This document shows, one piece after another, positions 1 through 5,834 of a stretch of DNA of 5,879 nt (position 1 is the stretch's first letter; each line of letters opens with the position of its first letter). Under the pieces are notes generated by a model. It saw only the letters and a list, made by a program, of their open reading frames with translations. It was not told where the DNA came from and made no database searches. The DNA is from CAZDXJ01 sp964509475 (lineage in GTDB: Bacteria; Pseudomonadota; Gammaproteobacteria; Methylococcales; Methylomonadaceae), in contig CAZDXJ010000103.1 in NCBI GenBank assembly GCA_964509475.1, positions 1-5,879 on the forward strand, in the 5' to 3' direction. The position numbers were made by a program, and so were the translations under genes.

Positions 1-62
1 TGGGCGATAAAACCCATACTCCCTTAGCAGGGGAGCGCCTTCAGCCTCTCGGCCATCTCTCC
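1..62 (-). tRNA. tRNA-Ser(GCU), 3' part cut off by the window edge
   Basis: On the minus strand the gene begins at position 62 with acceptor strand GGAGAGA (62-56). A D-arm with GCC/GGC stem pairing follows, then an anticodon stem CTCCC/GGGAG (35-31 and 23-19) enclosing loop CTGCTAA. The anticodon GCT is at 28-26, so the tRNA reads AGC and AGU serine codons. The next bases start a long variable arm (ATGGG...CCCA), as expected for a class II serine tRNA. The window ends inside this arm, so the T-arm and the 3' acceptor strand lie outside. The 5' half is very close to E. coli tRNA-Ser(GCU), which also lies downstream of csrA. It starts only 20 bp after the csrA stop, with no terminator between, so it could be made from csrA read-through as well as from its own promoter. 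Confidence 0.95.
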
Positions 63-75
63 TTTTTTTTAAAAA

Positions 76-103
76 ATTAAAATTATTCTTCAGAACTCGT
101 CAA
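76..103 (-). promoter_or_regulatory. candidate sigma70 promoter for tRNA-Ser inside the csrA 3' end
   Basis: On the minus strand TTGACG (103-98) matches the -35 consensus at 5 of 6 bases. After a 16-bp spacer, TTTAAT (81-76) matches the -10 consensus at 5 of 6. Initiation would fall near 70-69, giving a leader of about 7-8 nt before the tRNA 5' end at 62, which RNase P would remove. The -35 and most of the spacer lie in the last csrA codons, and the -10 starts just past the stop codon. The stretch after the -10 is pure A/T, without the GC-rich discriminator common at stringently controlled stable-RNA promoters. The local AT-richness makes chance -10 matches easy, so this is an inference. Confidence 0.5.
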
Positions 104-283
104 ACCTGCTGACTCGGCCTGCTCTTTTTTAATTCTTTCGTAAATCTCTTCTCTGTGTACAGAAATCTCTTTTGGCGCATTTACACCAATGCGAACCTGA
201 TTTCCTTTGACACCCAGAACAGTGACCGTCACATCGTCACCAATCATTAAAGTCTCTCCAACACGACGAGTCAATATAAGCAT
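83..283 (-). CDS. csrA: carbon storage regulator CsrA (RsmA), translational regulator
   Basis: CsrA is a small homodimeric RNA-binding protein that binds GGA motifs in mRNA leaders, often over the ribosome binding site. It controls carbon flux, motility and biofilm genes, and is itself titrated by Csr/Rsm small RNAs. The 66-residue product carries the full family core MLILTRRVGETLMIG, then VLGVKGNQVRIGV and APKEISVHREEIYERI. The RNA-contacting residues L4 and R44 of the E. coli protein are both present (TRR at 5-7, VHRE at 42-45). The family is usually 60-70 residues. The C-terminal tail after Y48 is polar, rich in E and K, and poorly conserved, which is normal. The ATG at 283 has an AGGGAG Shine-Dalgarno 5 nt upstream. 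lysC lies 107 bp upstream and tRNA-Ser 20 bp downstream. Confidence 0.98.
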   Translation of the reverse strand: MLILTRRVGETLMIGDDVTVTVLGVKGNQVRIGVNAPKEISVHREEIYERIKKEQAESAGLTSSEE

Positions 284-302
284 TGCGTCTCCCTCATAGT
301 CC
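284..302 (-). promoter_or_regulatory. csrA ribosome binding site with two GGA motifs (possible CsrA autoregulation)
   Basis: The csrA Shine-Dalgarno AGGGAG (294-289) itself contains a GGA at 292-290. A second GGA, in context ACGGAC, lies at 302-300, ten bases further upstream. GGA is the core of the CsrA recognition element, and E. coli CsrA is known to repress its own translation by binding its leader, including the ribosome binding site. Two sites this close could be bridged by one dimer. The motif is short and one copy is simply the Shine-Dalgarno, so autoregulation is an inference. Confidence 0.45.
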
Positions 303-355
303 GTAAAATTAAAACAGCCCGATATTTTTAAAAGCAGCCACCAACCAATTGCGAT

Positions 356-364
356 ATTATAACA
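356..364 (-). promoter_or_regulatory. extended -10 promoter element upstream of csrA
   Basis: On the minus strand the sequence TGTTATAAT (364-356) is a perfect TATAAT -10 preceded by the TGn extension, which lets sigma70 work with a weak -35. The only -35-like hexamer is TTGAAT (386-381), 4 of 6 matches with an over-long 19-bp spacer. Initiation near 350-348 would give a csrA leader of about 65 nt. The element lies in the 107-bp lysC-csrA gap, which has no hairpin plus T-run terminator, so csrA is probably also reached by transcription from upstream. Confidence 0.6.
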
Positions 365-390
365 CGATCCGTATTAACAAATTCAAACTA

Positions 391-1608
391 TTATTTCTGT
401 TCCAATCCGAATGCATTATGTAACGATCTGACTGCAAGTTCCAGATATTTTTCATCGACTACAACCGATATTTTAATTTCTGAAGTCGATATCATTCTAA
501 TATTTATCCCCTCATCGGCCAAGGTTTTGAACATGGTGTTGGCAATCCCGGCATGGGAACGCATACCAACACCAACCAGTGATATTTTAACAATGCCATC
601 ATCGGCAGTCACTTTTCTCGCTCCAAGATCATGGCGGGTCTTTTTTAGCAACTCCAAAGCCTTGGCAAAATCATTGCGATGCACCGTGAAAGTGAAATCA
701 GTGGTTTCGTCATCGGCAATATTCTGAATAATCATATCCACTTCAATATTGGCGCCTGCTATCGGACTTAAAATCCTTGAAGCGACACCCGGCCGATCCG
801 GTACCCCGGTAATGGTTAATTTGGCTTCGTCACGGTTAAATGCAATTCCGGAAATTAAAACTTGTTCCATTTCGGATTCCTCATAAGTAATCAGCGTCCC
901 CTGACCTTCTTTAAATGATGACAATACCCGTAAAGGGACATTGTATTTACCCGCAAACTCAACAGAACGGATTTGCAGCACCTTCGAGCCAAGGCTGGCC
1001 ATCTCCAATATTTCTTCAAAAGTGATCTTGTCCAAACGCCGGGCTTTGGGTTCAACCCGTGGATCCGTGGTATATACACCATCCACATCGGTATAAATAT
1101 GGCATTCATCGGCTTTTAACGCCGCCGCCAAAGCTACCGCTGTGGTGTCCGAACCACCTCGGCCCAGAGTTGTAATATGACCTTGTTCATTCACCCCTTG
1201 AAAACCTGCGACAACGACAATATTGCCTTTATCCAAATCGGCACGCATCCGCGTATCATCAATGGCTTTGATACGCGCCTTGGTATGTGCATTATCGGTC
1301 AATATGCGGACCTGCCCTCCGGTATAGGAACAGGCGGGACAACCCAGTTCATGCAGCGCCATACAAAGCAATGACATCGTGACTTGCTCACCGGTAGACA
1401 GCAGCACATCCACTTCCCGCTCGGTCGGATACGCTTGCATTTGTTTCGCCAGTGCCGTAAGGCGATTAGTCTCACCACTCATTGCCGATACCACGACAAC
1501 CAGATGATCACCCGCATCATGCGCTGCTTTTACTTTCTGGGCGACGGCCTTGATACGTTCCACAGAACCGACCGAGGTTCCGCCGAACTTGTACACATAA
1601 AGTCCCAT
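391..1608 (-). CDS. lysC: aspartate kinase, single-function, with two C-terminal ACT domains
   Basis: Aspartokinase phosphorylates aspartate to 4-aspartyl phosphate, the first step towards lysine, threonine, methionine and diaminopimelate. The 405-residue product opens with the kinase signature KFGGTSVGSVERI (7-19). It also has VVSAMSGETNRL (39-50), STGEQVT (71-77) and the nucleotide-site segment TLGRGGSDTTA (147-157). Two ACT regulatory modules follow (about 264-330 and 342-400, the second with STSEIKISVVV). There is no homoserine dehydrogenase part, so this is the Pseudomonas/Gram-positive LysC type rather than ThrA or MetL. That class is typically feedback-inhibited by lysine and threonine together or by lysine; which applies here is not visible. 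The start is 6 bp after the alaS stop with only a weak, distant AGG, so translational coupling to alaS is likely. The gap is too short for a lysine riboswitch directly upstream. An internal start at M247 is described separately. Confidence 0.95.
   Translation of the reverse strand: MGLYVYKFGGTSVGSVERIKAVAQKVKAAHDAGDHLVVVVSAMSGETNRLTALAKQMQAYPTEREVDVLLSTGEQVTMSLLCMALHELGCPACSYTGGQVRILTDNAHTKARIKAIDDTRMRADLDKGNIVVVAGFQGVNEQGHITTLGRGGSDTTAVALAAALKADECHIYTDVDGVYTTDPRVEPKARRLDKITFEEILEMASLGSKVLQIRSVEFAGKYNVPLRVLSSFKEGQGTLITYEESEMEQVLISGIAFNRDEAKLTITGVPDRPGVASRILSPIAGANIEVDMIIQNIADDETTDFTFTVHRNDFAKALELLKKTRHDLGARKVTADDGIVKISLVGVGMRSHAGIANTMFKTLADEGINIRMISTSEIKISVVVDEKYLELAVRSLHNAFGLEQK
868..882 (-). 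promoter_or_regulatory. internal ribosome binding site and start for an aspartokinase beta subunit
   Basis: Within lysC the minus strand reads GAGGAA (882-877), then six bases, then ATG (870-868), in frame with lysC at M247. Starting here would give a 159-residue protein (MEQVLISGIAF...) made of the linker and both ACT domains, ending at the lysC stop (391). In Bacillus aspartokinase II and Corynebacterium LysC the alpha2beta2 enzyme is built this way, and the Corynebacterium beta subunit begins at the equivalent position with a similar MEEAVLTGVA sequence (from memory). This site is stronger than the Shine-Dalgarno of the full-length lysC start. Use of the site here is inferred. Confidence 0.7.
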
Positions 1609-1614
1609 ATTGAA

Positions 1615-4233
1615 TTACTGCCTGTCCAGGTGTTGGCGCACCCATTCTGGAACTTGCATCAGCGCATTATTCAATGCTGCCGGATTGTTACCACCCGCTT
1701 GGGCCATATCCGGCCTGCCGCCGCCTTTTCCACCCACCTGCACGGCCACTGCATTGACCAAATCACCGGCTTTCAGTCGCCGGGTTTGATCTTTACTGAC
1801 CCCCGCTATCAAACTGACTTTTTCTCCCTGAACCGTTGCCAATACAATTGCCGAACTGCCCAGTTTGTTTTTTAATTGATCAACCATCTCCCGCATTGCC
1901 TTTGGTTCGACATTATCGACTTTTGATGCCAGAACCTTGATGCCATTTATATCCACAGCTTGTGAACTCAGCTCATTACCTGCCGAACTGGCCAATTTGG
2001 CTTTTAAACGCTCCAATTCCTTTTCCAGGCCACGATTTTTTTCAACAATCTGCTGTACCTTGTCAATAATTTTATTATTGGGTACTTTCATTAATTTACT
2101 GATTGACTGCATAGCCTCTTCCTGGCTTTCCACCCAATCCACCGCAGCCGCTCCGGTTAATGCCTCTATCCTGCGCACGCCAGAGGCAACACCACTTTCA
2201 GCGATTATTTTAAAAAAACCAATATCCCCCGCCCGTGTTGCATGGGTTCCACCACATAATTCAGTGGAAAAATCACCGATCTTCAACACCCGGACTTCAT
2301 CACCGTATTTTTCACCAAACAAAGCCATCGCTCCTGCCTGCATCGCGGCATTCTTGTTCATAATGTCCGCATGAACGGGGCTGTTCAAGCGAATTTGTTC
2401 GTTAACCAAACGTTCAATCTTTATCAACTCATCTTCCTTGAGCGGTTCAAAATGAGAAAAATCAAAACGCAGCCTTTCCGGATTAACCAAAGAACCTTTC
2501 TGGCTTACATGATCGCCCAATACCTGGCGCAGCGCCGCATGTAGCAAGTGGGTCGCCGAATGATTCAATGTTGTCGCCTGACGACTGCGCGGCTCAACCT
2601 TGGCCACACAGCGCTGACCCTCCTGCAAACTTCCCCGTACCGTTTTTCCTTTATGTAAAAATAAAGAGCCACCTTGTTTCTGCGTATCGGTGACCTCGAA
2701 TACGGCCCCTTGTTCCGTCTCAATCACACCGATATCACCCACCTGTCCACCCGATTCGGCATAAAACGGTGTTTTATCCAAAACCACAATGCCTTCATCG
2801 CCATTTTGTAACTGGGTCACCGCCTGGCCATTCTTGAACAGGCCGGCAATGCTGACCTGATCCTGCAAGCGCTGATAGCCGGTAAAATCCGTTTGTATAT
2901 CAAGTTTAATATCCTGATCATAGTCCGCATCGAAATGGCTTGCCGAACGGGCACGCTCTCTTTGTGCCTGCATGGCTTTTTCAAAACCGGCCTGATCAAT
3001 ACTCAATTGATGCTCCCTTGCAAAATCAGCCGTCAAATCAACCGGGAAGCCATAGGTATCGTAAAGCAGAAATACCGTATCACCCGGTATTACAGAACCC
3101 TGCATTTTTTCCACGCAGGTCTCAAGGATTTTCATACCCTGTTCCAGGGTTTCGGCAAACCGTGCCTCTTCTTTTTGCAGCACACGCTCGACCTGTTCCT
3201 GATTATCCGGTAATTCCGGGTAGGCCTTTCCCATCACTCGAACCAGAGGCTCAACCAGTTTATAAAAAAACACCTCACGTATTCCCAAACGATAACCATG
3301 CCGAATAGCCCGCCGGATAATGCGGCGCAGCACATACCCCTTGCCCTCATTGGACGGCATAACACCATCGGCAATCAAAAAAGCACAGGAACGAATATGA
3401 TCAGCAATAACTCGCAAGGAACTTTGCTGCATGTCGTTTGTGCCAGCCAATCGCGCCGCTGTTTTTATTAATTCGGCAAACAAATCGATCTGGTAATTAT
3501 TATGCACCCCTTGCATAACCGCAGCGATACGCTCCAACCCCATACCGGTATCAACAGAAGGCTTGGGCAGCGGTTTCAATATTCCATCACTGCCTCGTTC
3601 ATATTGCATGAACACCAGGTTCCAGATTTCGATATAGCGATCACCGTGTTCATCCGGCGTACCCGGTGGCCCGCCCGGCACCGACTCACCATGATCATAA
3701 AATATTTCCGAACAGGGGCCGCAAGGGCCGACATCTCCCATAGACCAAAAATTGTCCTTTGCACCAACCCTGGAAAACCGTGCCGTATCGACCCCGATTT
3801 CCGACAACCAAATGTGTGCCGCCTCATCATCTTCTTCAAATACGGTAATCCATAATTTCTCGGCCGGTATTTGCAACTTCTGTGTCAAAAATTCCCAGGC
3901 ATAATGAATCGCTTCCTTTTTAAAATAATCACCGAAACTGAAATTACCCAGCATTTCAAAGAAAGTATGGTGTCTGGCAGTATAACCGACATTTTCCAGA
4001 TCGTTATGTTTGCCACCAGCCCGCACACAACGTTGACTGCTGGCCGCCCGCGTAAAACCCGGATGATCCCTGCCTAAAAACACATCCTTGAACGGTACCA
4101 TACCCGCATTCGTGAATAACAGGGTTGCATCATTTTCCGGTATCAGCGAACTGGAAGGCTGAATGCTATGGCCACGTTCACGGAAAAAATCAAGAAAGGC
4201 GGAGCGCAATGCTGCGCTAGTCATTTTTTTCAT
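1615..4233 (-). CDS. alaS: alanyl-tRNA synthetase
   Basis: AlaRS charges tRNA-Ala with alanine in the cytoplasm and hydrolyses mischarged Ser- or Gly-tRNA-Ala. The 872-residue product is full length (E. coli 876). The class II catalytic domain contains motif 2 (RCVRAGG at 68-74 through GNFSFGDYF at 96-104), WNLVFMQ (204-210) and motif 3 VDTGMGLERIAAV (227-239). The editing domain has the zinc-site HSATH (H558, H562) and CGGTH (C660, H664). A coiled stretch rich in K and E follows, then the C-terminal C-Ala domain with GGKGGGRPDMAQAGG (834-848). The start is ambiguous: the ATG at 4233 has GAGGA but 12 nt away, while an in-frame ATG at 4224 would give MTSAALRSAFLDFF, closer to the usual family N-terminus, with no Shine-Dalgarno. 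I keep the upstream start. lysC follows after 6 bp. Confidence 0.98.
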   Translation of the reverse strand: MKKMTSAALRSAFLDFFRERGHSIQPSSSLIPENDATLLFTNAGMVPFKDVFLGRDHPGFTRAASSQRCVRAGGKHNDLENVGYTARHHTFFEMLGNFSFGDYFKKEAIHYAWEFLTQKLQIPAEKLWITVFEEDDEAAHIWLSEIGVDTARFSRVGAKDNFWSMGDVGPCGPCSEIFYDHGESVPGGPPGTPDEHGDRYIEIWNLVFMQYERGSDGILKPLPKPSVDTGMGLERIAAVMQGVHNNYQIDLFAELIKTAARLAGTNDMQQSSLRVIADHIRSCAFLIADGVMPSNEGKGYVLRRIIRRAIRHGYRLGIREVFFYKLVEPLVRVMGKAYPELPDNQEQVERVLQKEEARFAETLEQGMKILETCVEKMQGSVIPGDTVFLLYDTYGFPVDLTADFAREHQLSIDQAGFEKAMQAQRERARSASHFDADYDQDIKLDIQTDFTGYQRLQDQVSIAGLFKNGQAVTQLQNGDEGIVVLDKTPFYAESGGQVGDIGVIETEQGAVFEVTDTQKQGGSLFLHKGKTVRGSLQEGQRCVAKVEPRSRQATTLNHSATHLLHAALRQVLGDHVSQKGSLVNPERLRFDFSHFEPLKEDELIKIERLVNEQIRLNSPVHADIMNKNAAMQAGAMALFGEKYGDEVRVLKIGDFSTELCGGTHATRAGDIGFFKIIAESGVASGVRRIEALTGAAAVDWVESQEEAMQSISKLMKVPNNKIIDKVQQIVEKNRGLEKELERLKAKLASSAGNELSSQAVDINGIKVLASKVDNVEPKAMREMVDQLKNKLGSSAIVLATVQGEKVSLIAGVSKDQTRRLKAGDLVNAVAVQVGGKGGGRPDMAQAGGNNPAALNNALMQVPEWVRQHLDRQ

Positions 4234-4307
4234 AGAAAACTATCATCCTCGGGTACGAAAGCCTCACACAAAACAATTTTTCACTTAAAACCAGCAAATA
4301 ATGCCAA
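4234..4307 (-). other. recX-alaS intergenic leader, no clear promoter or terminator
   Basis: The 74 bp between the recX stop and the alaS start contain no GC-rich hairpin followed by T residues, so recA-recX transcripts have no visible intrinsic stop before alaS. A TTGGCA (4307-4302) resembles a -35 box at 5 of 6 bases, but no acceptable -10 lies 16-18 bp downstream. The only recognisable element is a GAGGA 12 nt before the annotated alaS ATG. Confidence 0.4.
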
Positions 4308-4778
4308 TCAATTCAACCTGATCGCCAAGCGTCTCAACAATGCCTGAATCATGTCAAAGGTAAAGCCCCGTTGCTGTAAAAAACGTGCCCGTTTTGCCCA
4401 TTCCTTACGCGATATACTCGACAATGAGGAATATTTTTTTCGATAGGTCTGCTCAATAACCTTCATCCAGTCCTTTCCCATGTCTTCCATAACAGCATCC
4501 AACTGAAAATCGTCGATACCGCGCTGATGTAACTCATAATTAATTCGCACTGGCCCATATCCTTTAGCCATGCGTTGCCGACAATAAATTTCCGCATAGC
4601 GCCTGTCATTTTGCCAACCTTCTTTTGCTAATTCTTGTAATACAAGGACGGTTTGTTCTTTTTCATATCCCCTGGCCAGGGATTTATGCAATAATTCATC
4701 AAAAGAATGCTCCCTTCGCGCCAATAACTGCAGACAGAATTGTTTAATTTTTTTCGGATTGTTCTTTTCCACTGACAT
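4308..4778 (-). CDS. recX: RecX, regulatory protein that modulates RecA filaments
   Basis: RecX binds RecA-ssDNA filaments, blocks their extension and damps recombinase and coprotease activity. The 156-residue product has the family pattern of small three-helix repeats: LLARREHSFDELL (18-30), GWQNDRRYAE (54-63), the signature GYGPVRINYELHQRGI (73-88) and a C-terminal RARFLQQRGFTFDMIQALL (130-148). Length fits the family (about 150-170). I chose the ATG at 4778, not the upstream ATG at 4835, because AGGAAGG (4790-4784) sits 5 nt before it and because MSVEKNNPKK followed by the conserved helix fits the family start. The extra 19 residues from 4835 would lie wholly inside recA and are unlike RecX. 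With this start the gene overlaps recA by 35 bp, so translation is probably coupled to recA. Confidence 0.95.
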   Translation of the reverse strand: MSVEKNNPKKIKQFCLQLLARREHSFDELLHKSLARGYEKEQTVLVLQELAKEGWQNDRRYAEIYCRQRMAKGYGPVRINYELHQRGIDDFQLDAVMEDMGKDWMKVIEQTYRKKYSSLSSISRKEWAKRARFLQQRGFTFDMIQALLRRLAIRLN

Positions 4779-5790
4779 CGCCGCCTTCCTGAGCAATCGT
4801 CTTGCTAAAGACTTCATGACGAATTTTATGTTCAAGTTCCTCGGCTATTTCCGGGTGTTGCTTCAGGAAGGTACGCGCATTATCCTTGCCCTGACCAATT
4901 TTTTGTTTGTTGTAACTGTACCAGGAGCCCGCTTTTTGCATGAAGCCATATTTGACACCCAAATCGATCAATTCACCCAAAAACGAAACCCCCTCACCAT
5001 ATAAAATTTCAAATTCTGCTTGTCGAAACGGGGGCGCGACTTTGTTTTTCACCACTTTGACCCGGGTATCGTTACCAATGATTTCATCACCTTTTTTAAT
5101 CGCGCCAATACGCCGGATATCCAACCGAACGGAAGCGTAAAATTTCAAGGCGTTGCCACCGGTGGTGGTTTCCGGATTGCCGAACATTACACCCAATTTC
5201 ATCCGAATCTGGTTAATAAAAATCACCATGGTATTGGAACGCTTGATATTCGCTGTGAGTTTGCGCAAGGCCTGCGACATCAACCGGGCCTGCAAGCCCA
5301 TATGGGCATCACCCATTTCACCTTCTATTTCCGCTTTTGGCGTCAATGCAGCCACTGAATCAATAACGACAACATCAACCGCGCCGGAGCGCACCAGCAT
5401 ATCCGTGATTTCCAATGCCTGCTCGCCGGTGTCCGGCTGGGAAATCAGCAATTCGCTGACATTGACTCCGATTTTCTCTGCATAAACCGGATCCAGAGCA
5501 TGTTCAGCATCGATAAACGCCGCAGTTCCCCCCATTTTCTGCATTTGAGCAATAACTTCCAGGGTCAGTGTCGTTTTACCCGATGATTCCGGTCCATAAA
5601 TTTCAATCACCCGCCCACGCGGCAAGCCACCACAGCCTAATGCGATATCCAACGCCAATGAACCGGTCGGCACCACATCGATACCCCGTGCCGCAGCCAC
5701 ATCACCCATGCGCATCACAGATCCCTTACCGAACTGTTTTTCTATCTGCATCAGCGCAGCGCCTAACGCCTTCTTTTTGTTTTCATCCAT
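4744..5790 (-). CDS. recA: RecA recombinase and SOS coprotease
   Basis: RecA polymerises on single-stranded DNA, drives ATP-dependent strand exchange and triggers LexA self-cleavage. The 348-residue product has Walker A GPESSGKT (66-73, K72), catalytic E96 in FIDAEHALDP, Walker B VVVIDSVAAL (140-149, D144), loop L1 around EGEMGDAHMGL (156-166) and loop L2 from FINQIRMKLG to NPETTTGG (191-212, Q194). Numbering of these residues coincides with E. coli. I chose the ATG at 5790 because MDENKKKALGAAL is the conserved N-terminus; the open frame extends to an ATG at 5823 but adds 11 residues unlike any RecA. The Shine-Dalgarno is modest (GGGG, 6 nt away). The last residues (DVSGKEQSEKN) are less acidic than in E. 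coli, and their codons overlap the recX start. No canonical LexA box is visible upstream. Confidence 0.99.
   Translation of the reverse strand: MDENKKKALGAALMQIEKQFGKGSVMRMGDVAAARGIDVVPTGSLALDIALGCGGLPRGRVIEIYGPESSGKTTLTLEVIAQMQKMGGTAAFIDAEHALDPVYAEKIGVNVSELLISQPDTGEQALEITDMLVRSGAVDVVVIDSVAALTPKAEIEGEMGDAHMGLQARLMSQALRKLTANIKRSNTMVIFINQIRMKLGVMFGNPETTTGGNALKFYASVRLDIRRIGAIKKGDEIIGNDTRVKVVKNKVAPPFRQAEFEILYGEGVSFLGELIDLGVKYGFMQKAGSWYSYNKQKIGQGKDNARTFLKQHPEIAEELEHKIRHEVFSKTIAQEGGDVSGKEQSEKN
4776..4790 (-). promoter_or_regulatory. recX ribosome binding site embedded in the recA 3' end
   Basis: On the minus strand AGGAAGG (4790-4784) is followed by CGGCG and the recX ATG (4778-4776). All of it lies in recA codons near the C-terminus, where RecA reads QEGGDV in another frame. 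The near-ideal Shine-Dalgarno and spacing decide the recX start. Ribosomes translating recA pass through this site, so recX initiation would depend on recA translation or re-initiation. Confidence 0.75.
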
Positions 5791-5813
5791 TTGATGCCCC
5801 GTTTTTAATGTAC

Positions 5814-5834
5814 TACAAGCCAACTTGGGTTGTA
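5814..5834. promoter_or_regulatory. imperfect 21-bp palindrome upstream of recA, operator candidate
   Basis: On the plus strand TACAAGCCAA (5814-5823), a central C (5824) and TTGGGTTGTA (5825-5834) form an inverted repeat with 9 of 10 pairs matched; only 5819/5829 (G opposite G) fails. The centre is 34 bp upstream of the recA ATG, where a LexA operator or the promoter core is usually found. It does not match the gammaproteobacterial CTGT-N8-ACAG box. A weak -10-like TACAAC on the minus strand overlaps its upstream arm, but I see no good -35. It could be a regulator site or, if transcribed, a small leader hairpin. The rest of 5791-5879 shows no gene I can support; the GCAGGT repeat at 5856-5867 is too short to interpret. 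Confidence 0.4.

Noticed and set aside
63..82. A/T tract between csrA and tRNA-Ser as a terminator
   Set aside because: T6 followed by A8 on the minus strand can pair only as a weak A-T hairpin, has no GC stem and is not followed by a T-run.
1384..1875. Plus-strand 163-codon open frame antisense to the lysC/alaS junction
   Set aside because: It lies wholly opposite two conserved genes, its product shows no recognisable domain, and its composition (many H, R, C) is typical of a reverse-frame shadow.
2893..3308. Two overlapping plus-strand open frames antisense to the alaS middle
   Set aside because: Both are shadows of the alaS frame, they overlap each other in different frames, and neither has a recognisable domain.
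4776..4835. N-terminal extension of recX starting at the ATG at 4835
   Set aside because: The extra 19 residues are unlike RecX and lie entirely in recA codons, while the ATG at 4778 has a near-ideal Shine-Dalgarno.
5788..5823. N-terminal extension of recA starting at the ATG at 5823
   Set aside because: The 11 added residues are not found in RecA proteins and overlap the upstream palindrome; MDENKKKAL at 5790 is the conserved start.
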